Made by a program: the position numbers and the translations under genes. A stretch of 64,000 nt of DNA, taken from the NCBI RefSeq assembly GCF_021190915.1, contig NZ_JAIOAP010000002.1, positions 558,001 through 622,000 of the forward strand, read 5' to 3'. This document shows positions 1-8,000 of the stretch, piece after piece. This DNA is from Cohnella silvisoli (GTDB lineage Bacteria; Bacillota; Bacilli; Paenibacillales; Paenibacillaceae). Below the pieces are notes generated by a model that searched no databases, was not told the DNA's origin, and saw nothing but the letters and a program-made list of their open reading frames with translations. Within the stretch, counting starts at the first letter, position 1. Each line of letters opens with the position of its first letter.

Positions 1-34
1 CGCGAATTACTCGAACGGTGTCTTCACCACTCAT
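1..34 (-). CDS. N-terminal start of an unidentified gene running off the window
   Basis: An ATG on the minus strand at 34-32 follows a G-rich stretch (positions 41-47) that can serve as ribosome site and opens a frame reading MSGEDTVRVIR to the window edge. Eleven residues are too few to assign a family. The inverted repeats upstream (56-114) could be its control region. Confidence is low because the frame cannot be followed. Confidence 0.35.
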   Translation of the reverse strand, partial: MSGEDTVRVIR

Positions 35-55
35 GCATACGTCCCCCAACCTAAC

Positions 56-114
56 TCTCGTTCTTTTATAGATTAATGATTTGAGCGAGAACGAACATTG
101 ACATAATGTTGTCA
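56..114. promoter_or_regulatory. Two inverted repeats, candidate operators
   Basis: TCGTTCT (58-64) is mirrored by AGAACGA (88-94), and TGACA (99-103) by TGTCA (110-114). They lie between the partial minus-strand gene and the WYL regulator on the plus strand, so either could be a binding site for a local repressor. The rest of 115-378 holds no convincing gene; a ribosome site AAGGAGG at 174-180 is followed only by a five-codon frame (188-205), perhaps a gene remnant. Confidence 0.3.
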
Positions 115-378
115 GGGTTCGTCGTTTAATATAAAAGTGCAATAACAACGGTCCCAATATAAGTCCAATTCTAAGGAGGCTGTTCTAATGATGACTTCTA
201 AATAAGCTTTTGTAAACTTAATTTGAACGACGCTGAACAGCACCCGATTTACTGATCGGCGACATTTGGGCGTTCTTCAGCCCATTTCGTTAATGAAGAA
301 GGTCATTGCAACAACTGCGTAGAAAATATAAGTACCCGAAAATGAAATGATCCGTTTCCGGACGAGGAGGAACATCGC

Positions 379-1302
379 GTGAAGCTTGATCGGTTGCTTG
401 CGATTACGATGGCTTTATTAAACCAAACCCGTGTCAGCGCGACCGAGCTAGCCGAACGGTTCGAGGTTTCCTTGCGCACGATTTATCGCGACATGGAGTC
501 GATCAATCAATCCGGAATCCCCATCGTTTCGTTTCCCGGTTCGGATGGAGGATATGAAATCATGTCAGGCTATCGGCTGGACAAACAAATCCTTTCCCTT
601 GAAGATTTTTCATCTATTTGCATGGCATTGCGCGGGGTCAAGTCGGCGACGGATAACCCCGATATCGACGGATTATTGGAACGAATAGGCGCTCTGATGC
701 CTAATAAGCCCGATCAATTGGATACTTCGGCAAAATTAAACATGGAATTCGCGACGTCGCAAAGCGAGAAGAATAAGATTAGCACCCTTCACCGAGCGAC
801 TAAAGATCAACATATTGTTACATTCGAATATATCGATATTAAAGGCACCGAAACGGAAAGAAAGATCGAGCCGCATGGTCTTTTTCTTAGAGGATATGCT
901 TGGTACGTATACGGCTATTGCCTTACCCGGTTTGAACCTCGCGTCTTCCGGCTATCCCGCATCATACAGCTTAAGGAACATCCTGAGAAGTTTGAATCAC
1001 GGAACATCACGCTTCAGGATATTGAGCAACGGTTTGTAAGCCAAGCCGATTTCACGAAAATAAGTGTTGTTCTTTGCTTTAATACCGCCGTCAAAACAAG
1101 GGTAAGAGACGAATTCGACATTAATCTGATCAAGGAAAACACGGATGGCACCTTGCAAGTGACAACGCAATATTCTTCAATCGAACGTGCGGTCCAACAC
1201 GCCCTCAGCTATAGCTTTAATGTTCGAATCGTGGAGCCGCCTGAATTAGTCGCAGAGGTGCAACGTCATATCCTGAGCATGAACGAGATTTATAAGAGTT
1301 GA
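379..1302 (+). CDS. YafY-type transcriptional regulator, HTH plus WYL domain
   Basis: The first ~60 residues form a DeoR-like winged helix-turn-helix (LAERFEVSLRTIYRDMESI is the recognition region). Residues ~135-215 form a WYL domain, which in this family senses a ligand or nucleic acid and controls DNA binding; the region around residue 165-180 (EPHGLFLRGYAWYVYGYC) is typical. A C-terminal WYL extension follows. The start is GTG at 379, with GAGGAGG at 364-370 eight bases upstream. Total length of 307 residues is normal for the family. The regulated genes are unknown; nothing else is on the same strand nearby, so it may control itself or the divergent partial gene. Confidence 0.85.
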   Translation: MKLDRLLAITMALLNQTRVSATELAERFEVSLRTIYRDMESINQSGIPIVSFPGSDGGYEIMSGYRLDKQILSLEDFSSICMALRGVKSATDNPDIDGLLERIGALMPNKPDQLDTSAKLNMEFATSQSEKNKISTLHRATKDQHIVTFEYIDIKGTETERKIEPHGLFLRGYAWYVYGYCLTRFEPRVFRLSRIIQLKEHPEKFESRNITLQDIEQRFVSQADFTKISVVLCFNTAVKTRVRDEFDINLIKENTDGTLQVTTQYSSIERAVQHALSYSFNVRIVEPPELVAEVQRHILSMNEIYKS

Positions 1303-1337
1303 TTACGTGCGGTGTTCATAGTTATCTGGTATAACGC

Positions 1338-1371
1338 AAAAGAACCGTCAGAGAAAACTGACGGTTCTTTT
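1338..1371 (+). terminator. Rho-independent terminator
   Basis: AAAAGAACCGTCAG (1338-1351) pairs with CTGACGGTTCTTTT (1358-1371) around a six-base loop, with a T-rich tail on the plus strand and an A-run on the other side. It sits between two converging genes and probably ends both transcripts. Confidence 0.85.
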
Positions 1372-1383
1372 GTTTATTTTGAA

Positions 1384-2058
1384 TCAACGAGACACGTATT
1401 TAAGCGCTTCACGGGCGCTTAACGGTGAGAGCGGATTTTCCGCCACAAACAGACGCACCGCGGCTTCGTCGGTTTTCGAGTATTCCCGGAGAGCCCAGCC
1501 GATTGCTTTGCGGATAAAAAAATCTTTCTCGTCCATGCATCGGCGAATATAATCGAACAGCCGCTCGACATCCGTGCGTTTCTTATATCGCAATTGGTAC
1601 AAAATCGCGGTTCGACGCAGCCACAGATCGTCCGACTCTATCCATCTTTCCGTGTAGCTGTCTATTAACTCCGGGTATTTCGTCAGGTGATCCCCTATTG
1701 TATGAGATGCTAAATAATCGACGGTATCCCACCATGATTTCGTCGTCACCAATTGCTCGAACACATCGATATCCGATTTCTCCGCATGTTTGCCATGTTT
1801 TTCGAGAAAAGCCATCGCTACGTTCTGGAATTCGCGTTCCGGCAATTGCCATAATTGTTTTACGACCGCAAGCAACTCGTCTCCGGCGGGAATTCCGTGC
1901 TTTAACCAGAACTCTTTGGTCAGTCGATTCCGTTCCGGCGTCTTGATGCCGAGAAAAGTGTATTGATTGCGCATGTAGGCTTCCATTTGACGAGCTTTTT
2001 CTTGATCCGCATGCTCCCTAAACCACGCCGCTAGCTCTGTTGCGTAGCTATTTGCCAT
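1384..2058 (-). CDS. DNA alkylation repair protein, AlkD-like HEAT-repeat glycosylase
   Basis: The protein is an all-helical HEAT-repeat type related to AlkD, which removes N3- and N7-alkylated purines without base flipping. Family signatures visible are FLGIKTPERNRLTKEF near the N-terminus, the KSWWDTVDYLASH segment (Trp and Asp in the DNA-facing groove) and the C-terminal KAIGWALREYSK helix. An in-frame ATG at 2091 is possible, but the ATG at 2058 is preceded by a G-rich ribosome site (2061-2068 region) and gives the usual N-terminus, so 2058 is preferred (224 residues). It is followed by the terminator at 1338-1371. The neighbour upstream on the same strand is the pseudouridine synthase. 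Confidence 0.8.
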   Translation of the reverse strand: MANSYATELAAWFREHADQEKARQMEAYMRNQYTFLGIKTPERNRLTKEFWLKHGIPAGDELLAVVKQLWQLPEREFQNVAMAFLEKHGKHAEKSDIDVFEQLVTTKSWWDTVDYLASHTIGDHLTKYPELIDSYTERWIESDDLWLRRTAILYQLRYKKRTDVERLFDYIRRCMDEKDFFIRKAIGWALREYSKTDEAAVRLFVAENPLSPLSAREALKYVSR

Positions 2059-2093
2059 GTATGCCAACCCCCCATGACTTCCACATTCCAATA

Positions 2094-3050
2094 CTAAGAA
2101 TTCAACCGCAGCCCAACTTTATCCGCAACCGCCCGCATTTGCGCCGGAAGCGGCGCTTTGAACTCGCGGCCGTCAGGCAGCACGATTCGCCAAGCGTGCA
2201 GCAATTGGTGATTTACGTCTCCGAATCTTTTGCCTCCATATTTAATGTCGCCGAGCAGCGGATGTCCGATATCCTGGAAGTGGGTGCGAATTTGATGCGT
2301 ACGCCCGCTGATCAACTCGATCTCAACGAGAGAATAGGAACTTCCCGTTTGCAGTACCCGATATCTCGTCTCGGCCGATTTCACCTGCTCAACTCCGCCG
2401 TGACGCGAAACAACGGCCGAATCGTTCGCGACGTGCGTTCGGTTTTTTTTCTCATCGCGAATAAGATCCCCCGACAATGTCCCTTCCCCAGCGAGCTTTC
2501 CTTCTATGATCGTCACGTAATATTTCTGCATCTCATGCTTCTGAATCCATTGATTAAGCTGATGGAGCATTCCGGCCGTCTTCCCCACAAGTACGATTCC
2601 GCTCGTGTTCCGATCTAATCGGTTTGCGGTCGCCGGCATGAACAGCGGGCTGTCCAACTCGCCCTTCCGGTATAGATACGCATGCACGCGATTGACTAAC
2701 GTATCCTTCTGGTCGGCCTGATCGGGATGCGTAAGCATGCCCACCGGTTTGTTGACGACCATCAGCTCGGCATCCTCGTATACGACGTCGATATTGGCAT
2801 TGACTCCGACATACTTCGTCTTCTTCTGACCGATGCTCGCTTCTTCATATACGGCTTCCTCAACGTACAAAATCAGTTCGTCGCCGGCAACAAGCTCGTA
2901 ATTCTGATTTTTTCTTTTTCCGTTCACCTTTACTTTACCTGAATCGATCATCTTGTATATTTGTCCGAGTGGAATATTAGGCATCAAACTTCTTAAATAG
3001 CGATGCAGTCTCTTGCCGCCCTCCGACGGGGTCACTTTGCGGTTAATCAT
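2094..3050 (-). CDS. RluA-family 23S/tRNA pseudouridine synthase
   Basis: Converts uridine to pseudouridine in structured RNA. The N-terminal ~65 residues form an S4 RNA-binding domain (RLHRYLRSLMPNIPLGQIYKMIDSGKVKVNGKR). The catalytic domain follows, with the family motif NRLDRNTSGIVLV near residue 150, whose second Asp is the nucleophile, and the later GRTHQIRTHF motif. Length of 318 residues suits RluC/RluD-type enzymes; the exact target base cannot be told from sequence. The start at 3050 has AGGAG upstream. Only five bases separate it from the stop of the ArsR-type gene upstream, so the two are probably co-transcribed. Confidence 0.88.
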   Translation of the reverse strand: MINRKVTPSEGGKRLHRYLRSLMPNIPLGQIYKMIDSGKVKVNGKRKNQNYELVAGDELILYVEEAVYEEASIGQKKTKYVGVNANIDVVYEDAELMVVNKPVGMLTHPDQADQKDTLVNRVHAYLYRKGELDSPLFMPATANRLDRNTSGIVLVGKTAGMLHQLNQWIQKHEMQKYYVTIIEGKLAGEGTLSGDLIRDEKKNRTHVANDSAVVSRHGGVEQVKSAETRYRVLQTGSSYSLVEIELISGRTHQIRTHFQDIGHPLLGDIKYGGKRFGDVNHQLLHAWRIVLPDGREFKAPLPAQMRAVADKVGLRLNS

Positions 3051-3055
3051 GCTTT

Positions 3056-3973
3056 CTATCTCCTCTGGCTGTAATACATGCGAAATTGTATATCTTGATT
3101 ATAATTACCAAACCCCGATCCGTACAAAGTGAGTCCCCCTACATGTTGGGCATCCTCTTCGACGGTGAAACGAATTGTCCAGAAATGCTTCTCCAACCTC
3201 AAGTCGTCCAATTTCGTATCCGAAATTTTCTGCCCATCCATATACGTTCCTGTGTTATTTACCCTAAGCGCCTTCCATAAACCGAATTGATTAAGAGGAA
3301 TCGCCCACCAATCGGGCGTAAATCTTCCCCGCGAATCTCCTCCGTAGTCCCCCGGGCTCGTCCACTCTCCAAGCCGAACGTCGTTTATGTAAAACCGAAT
3401 ATCCGATGGCCACTGATCGTTCGAACCGGGTGCCTCCGAAGCGATCTCGAACGAAATTTCCAACTCTTCCGGCTGCTGGCTCGGCAATAAATAATTCGGC
3501 GTCTTATATTCCACGAACCCTTTGCCAAACCATATAATCGCCGCATTCACCCGCTCAGGGTCAAGAAAATAACGAGGATCGTCAAATTGGCCGATAAGCT
3601 TCTCCCGCGTAGCTAAACCGCATGTCGGGTGCACGTCAAAGGATGTATAATGCCCGACAGGAATATTTTGCTCATAAAATAGTCTTTCTTCCGTCCCGGC
3701 ATGAGGAAGCGCGATTTCCACGCTAGTCTCTGCCAAGGAACAAATCTTGTGCGTGCCCCCATGCTTGCGAACCATTTTCGTATCGATTAATCCCGATAGT
3801 TCAAGCTTGCGAATATGCATCGTCAGAATCGCGCTGCTCAGCTCCAGCCGCTCGGCGATTTCCTTCAAGTTCATCGGTTTTTCCGCTAGCAGTTCCAGAA
3901 TCCGCAGACGAACTTCACTCGCTAACGCCTCATACAAAGGCAACCATTTGCGGTCGGTATTCGCTCTGATCAT
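3056..3973 (-). CDS. ArsR-type transcriptional regulator with long C-terminal domain
   Basis: Residues ~1-80 are an ArsR winged helix (LYEALASEVRLRILELLAEKP, then LKEIAERLELSSAILTMHIRKLE). The remaining ~220 residues are rich in Trp, Gly and Asp and beta-like, probably a ligand-binding domain; this is much longer than metal-sensing ArsR proteins, and no metal-binding Cys pair is seen in the HTH. It is transcribed divergently from the GH51 arabinofuranosidase, with a matched inverted repeat between them, so a role as arabinan or arabinoside sensor is inferred. Start at 3973 is supported by GGGGAGG a few bases upstream. Confidence 0.78.
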   Translation of the reverse strand: MIRANTDRKWLPLYEALASEVRLRILELLAEKPMNLKEIAERLELSSAILTMHIRKLELSGLIDTKMVRKHGGTHKICSLAETSVEIALPHAGTEERLFYEQNIPVGHYTSFDVHPTCGLATREKLIGQFDDPRYFLDPERVNAAIIWFGKGFVEYKTPNYLLPSQQPEELEISFEIASEAPGSNDQWPSDIRFYINDVRLGEWTSPGDYGGDSRGRFTPDWWAIPLNQFGLWKALRVNNTGTYMDGQKISDTKLDDLRLEKHFWTIRFTVEEDAQHVGGLTLYGSGFGNYNQDIQFRMYYSQRR

Positions 3974-3995
3974 TGGGGACCTCCCCGTTCAAATC

Positions 3996-4100
3996 ACTAC
4001 TCAATTAATATAAATATAAATCCTAAAAAGATCAAATAAAAAGTTGAAAATAGAGTATTGCCAAATGAGTGCATATAAGTTTTAATAGTTGTTGAGTAGT
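3996..4100. promoter_or_regulatory. Divergent control region with paired operator arms
   Basis: ACTACTCAA (3996-4004) recurs as its exact reverse complement TTGAGTAGT (4092-4100). Each arm is flanked by AT-rich sequence and lies near one of the divergent genes (ArsR-type regulator, start 3973; GH51, start 4150). This arrangement is what a repressor controlling both genes would use. Basis: sequence symmetry and position only. Confidence 0.45.
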
Positions 4101-4116
4101 TGTTTATATTTAATGA

Positions 4117-5658
<1,542 letters not shown>

Positions 5659-5663
5659 GCTGT

Positions 5664-5711
5664 GAAACCACTGCGGAAGGGGTCGCTCTCCCTTCATCCG
5701 CAGTGGTTTTC
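5664..5711 (+). terminator. Rho-independent terminator after the GH51 gene
   Basis: GAAACCACTGCGGA (5664-5677) pairs with TCCGCAGTGGTTTTC (5697-5711), ending in a short T-run. Confidence 0.85.
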
Positions 5712-5813
5712 TTTCCTGCGCGGCCGTCCCTGTGGACGATGCTGAGGCAGGCAACGCCCCATTTCCGGCGCTTTAACTAAGAAAGTGCAACAGAGAAGTA
5801 AGTTTTTAAATTG

Positions 5814-5850
5814 TAAAGGAGATGATGCCTGTAAGGCACCATCTCCTTTA
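5814..5850 (-). terminator. Terminator of the SRPBCC gene
   Basis: TAAAGGAGATGATGCC (5814-5829) pairs with GGCACCATCTCCTTTA (5835-5850) with one G-T pair. It follows the minus-strand gene ending at 5871. Confidence 0.7.
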
Positions 5851-5870
5851 AAGTCTCTTTTATCCTAATC

Positions 5871-6299
5871 TTATTTGGAGGCTTCGCTATATTTTTTAAA
5901 ATTGTCCAGAATCGCCTGCCATCCAGCTTGTTGCATATCAACGGGGTTGGTGGATTCTGCATCAAACGTTTCAATTACTTTCGTGTCGTTTCCTTGACTT
6001 ACAAAAGTAATCGCAACTTTTCTTCCATCGCCCATCGTGTAAGAAATAAACTCGTTTATTCTCACCTCATCATATACACCGCCAAATTCAAACCCAAAGC
6101 TGCCATCTTTAGCTTCCATTCTTGTAACGAATTCCCCGCCGACTCTCAAATCATTCTCGGCTTTCGGCGCATGCCAGTCGTCGGAAGCAAACGCCCATTG
6201 TGTGATATGCTGCGGCTCCGTCCAATAGTTCCACACTTCTGCAACCGCCTTATGAATCGTAGTTTCAACCGTGATGGATACAGGATTACTTGTTTCCAT
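5871..6299 (-). CDS. SRPBCC (AHSA1-type) domain protein
   Basis: A single START-like/AHSA1 fold of 142 residues. The N-terminal ITVETTIHKAVAEVWNYWTEPQHITQWAFASDDW and the C-terminal GWQAILDNFKKYSE helix are classic for the family, which builds a hydrophobic ligand cavity. Members are often paired with ArsR regulators or act as polyketide-cyclase-like or stress proteins; substrate cannot be inferred. ATG 6299 follows GGAGGAGG. An eight-base perfect inverted repeat lies about 75 bases upstream. Confidence 0.85.
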   Translation of the reverse strand: METSNPVSITVETTIHKAVAEVWNYWTEPQHITQWAFASDDWHAPKAENDLRVGGEFVTRMEAKDGSFGFEFGGVYDEVRINEFISYTMGDGRKVAITFVSQGNDTKVIETFDAESTNPVDMQQAGWQAILDNFKKYSEASK

Positions 6300-6373
6300 T
6301 CATTTACCTCCTCCATATTTTCGTACAGTTTTTTTTCCTTGCCGTTCGAACATCTTTAATATACACTAATGAG

Positions 6374-6395
6374 AATATTCCAGTCAAGGAATATT
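6374..6395. promoter_or_regulatory. AATATTCC inverted repeat upstream of SRPBCC gene
   Basis: AATATTCC (6374-6381) and GGAATATT (6388-6395) are perfect mirror arms six bases apart, in AT-rich DNA upstream of the gene starting at 6299. Possible operator. The remainder of 6300-6650 shows no gene. Confidence 0.35.
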
Positions 6396-6654
6396 ATAAT
6401 TTTTTAAGAACGCACATGTATGGGCGCCCTGCCGGACGTCCTTTGTTCTCGTGTATGCCTTCATGTCTACTGTGATCTTACGAGCCTAACGGAATGGGAA
6501 TGAGCTTCCACTGTACGTTGGCATTGGTATTCGTGTGCTGGTCAATCGGACGAGCCGATCCTCTTTCGTTTTCGAGTGCAGACGATAGCCGTTCGCTTTG
6601 CTGTCGATGGCACGACTTTCACTTAGGCCGGAAGAGTTTGACGCTTACATTTTT

Positions 6655-6832
6655 TAGCACAATTCCTCCGCCGCTGCCCCCTCCACGCATGAGTTACTCG
6701 ACTTTCTAGCACAATTCCTCCTCCGCTCCCCTCCCACGCATGAATTACTCGATTTTTTAGCACAATTCTCCCCCCGCCGCCCCTCCACGCATGAGTTACT
6801 CGATTTTTTAGCACAATTCTTCCGCCGCTGCC
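6655..6832. repeat. Tandem repeat array, about 51-bp unit, four copies
   Basis: The landmark TAGCACAATTC starts at 6655, 6707, 6758 and 6809, a spacing of 52, 51 and 51. Each unit contains GAGTTACTCGA-T-run-TAGCACAATTC and a C-rich half with CCACGCATGA. Because 51 is divisible by three the array stays open in several frames and yields repetitive peptides, but there is no ribosome site or sensible protein, so it is read as non-coding. A related array lies at 45868-46232. Confidence 0.85.
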
Positions 6833-6916
6833 ACACTATTGTGTCCCACTGCGCATAATTTTTGTGATAATTTATAATTTCTTTAGGAAAGTTACCCAAA
6901 AAGCTAATTTTCATGT

Positions 6917-6935
6917 TATACTGAAAGCGCTACCA
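6917..6935 (+). promoter_or_regulatory. Promoter -10 overlapped by cre-like catabolite site
   Basis: TATACT (6917-6922) is a good -10 box for the LytTR gene; no strong -35 is seen. TGAAAGCGCTACCA (6922-6935) matches 13 of 14 positions of the CcpA site TGWAANCGNTNWCA. A site over the transcription start would repress the gene when glucose is plentiful. Inference from sequence only. Confidence 0.5.
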
Positions 6936-6967
6936 ACGGATCATATTTCTAAGGGGGAATTGGAACG

Positions 6968-7288
6968 ATGAACGTAGCGCTACAGCAGAAAAATGTGTAC
7001 GAGGATTTCGAGCCGCGCAACGATACGTTATTTTTCAAAGTCGGAGTGCATGGGTTAATCAGCTTTCACGGTCGGAATTACAACATCAAAAAAAGGCTGT
7101 CCGCCGAAGAAAGAAATCGCCTTATCTCTGATACCTCGACCTTCTTCAAGGTTTCGTCGGATTGTTATGTGAACGTGCGCAATATCTCGGTCATAGGCGA
7201 CGAATACCTATTCTTCGGAGACACCTCCAAGCGGTTGTCCTGCTCTCAACGGAAACAACAAATCATTCGTCAAATGATGGCTCAATAA
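6968..7288 (+). CDS. Stand-alone LytTR DNA-binding domain protein
   Basis: The 106 residues are almost entirely one LytTR domain, the beta-fold DNA-binding module usually found at the end of response regulators. Visible family features are a region LFFKVGVHGLISFHGRNYNIKKRL, the FFKVSSDCYVNVRNIS segment (normally F.R.H.S.LVN...I) and a C-terminal helix. There is no receiver or membrane domain, so its signal must come from transcription or a partner. ATG 6968 follows AAGGGGG at 6951-6957. It is monocistronic, with a cre-like site at its promoter and a terminator after it. Confidence 0.8.
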   Translation: MNVALQQKNVYEDFEPRNDTLFFKVGVHGLISFHGRNYNIKKRLSAEERNRLISDTSTFFKVSSDCYVNVRNISVIGDEYLFFGDTSKRLSCSQRKQQIIRQMMAQ

Positions 7289-7322
7289 ACCGTGAACCTG
7301 ACGGTTAACTAGCCGCAAACGC

Positions 7323-7374
7323 AAAGCCTGAGTGAACCAAGGGATTATTCTCCCCCTCGGTTGACCCAGGCTTT
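7323..7374 (+). terminator. Rho-independent terminator after the LytTR gene
   Basis: AAAGCCTG (7323-7330) and CAGGCTTT (7367-7374) form the base of a long stem strengthened by GGTTCAC-like pairing inside, followed by a T-rich stretch. Confidence 0.75.
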
Positions 7375-7432
7375 GTTGTTGTTCCCGGCCTACCATGCGT
7401 AAATTTACCGATTTATGTATACTCTAACTTCT

Positions 7433-7478
7433 GTCAATAACCCCTACTTAACTAACGTTTGAAGTAGCGGTTTGTGAC
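7433..7478. repeat. Right-end hairpin of the IS605-type element
   Basis: GTCA..AACC..CTACTT mirrors AAGTAG..GGTT..TGAC around a ~10-base loop (7433-7478). Such subterminal palindromes are the transposase recognition structures in IS200/IS605 elements. Position downstream of tnpB fits the right end. Confidence 0.6.
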
Positions 7479-7613
7479 AACCCAATCGTGCAAACGTCTT
7501 TCGACTCCGATCTTTGGCTGTTCATTAAGGACTTGGTGTCACATCTACGGAAAGCTTATGCTTACCGACGGGCAGATTGACAGCTACCCTGCAAGCATAG
7601 TCATGCTATGCTT
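7479..7613 (-). ncRNA. Candidate omega/re RNA of the TnpB nuclease
   Basis: In TnpB systems the guide RNA starts within or just after the end of tnpB and ends at the element boundary, the flanking host DNA acting as guide. Here the tnpB stop codon overlaps a strong hairpin, AAGCATAG (7593-7600) with CTATGCTT (7606-7613), and ~115 bases of non-coding DNA lead to the right-end hairpin. Host sequence below 7433, read on the minus strand, would be the guide. No direct evidence of expression. Confidence 0.45.
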
Positions 7614-8000
7614 GTACCTTCTTTAAGGTATGCCTTTCCTTTGGCTAGAAGGTTCATCGCCGCTATTCGGTCATCGTTGCTCTGATAGCCGCAATTCCGG
7701 CAACAAAAGTGATGCTTTTTCTTGTCTCGATTGGCTTTCTCTTTGTGGTTACAAAGTGGACATTGTTGAGAGGTATATTTCGGGTCCACTGCAATTATCC
7801 TAGATCCTGCAAGTTGTGCCTTATACTCTACCATCTTGCGCAGTTGGTGGAACGCCCACGATACCGATACATAACGGTCTTTGAGCTTGACCTTTTCTGT
7901 CGCGTTGCGCACGCCCGTCAAATCCTCCAGCACAAACAGCGTATTCGCTCCATATCGGCTAACGAGTGCCTTACTGACCGCGTGATTCACATCGGTCATC
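7601..8000 (-). CDS. tnpB: TnpB RNA-guided nuclease, 3' exon
   Basis: This exon supplies the C-terminal third of TnpB. It holds the second RuvC glutamate (LFVLEDLTGVRNATEK), the zinc finger CPLC...CRNC, and the third RuvC acid in NDDRIAAMNLL. Read from 8000, after removal of the intron, it continues the upstream exon: 719 + 400 bases equals 373 codons, a TGG codon is restored at the junction, and the result is a 372-residue protein of normal TnpB length. A possible independent start inside the intron at 8005 would give only a non-functional piece. Confidence 0.85.

Noticed and set aside
2040..2618. Plus-strand 192-codon frame
   Set aside because: Antisense to the AlkD-like and pseudouridine synthase genes; no ribosome site or family.
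6654..6914. Peptide repeats (e.g. KNRVTHAWRG) encoded across the 51-bp array
   Set aside because: 51 is a multiple of three, so any open frame repeats; no ribosome site, biased residues, and the related array at 46 kb gives a different peptide.
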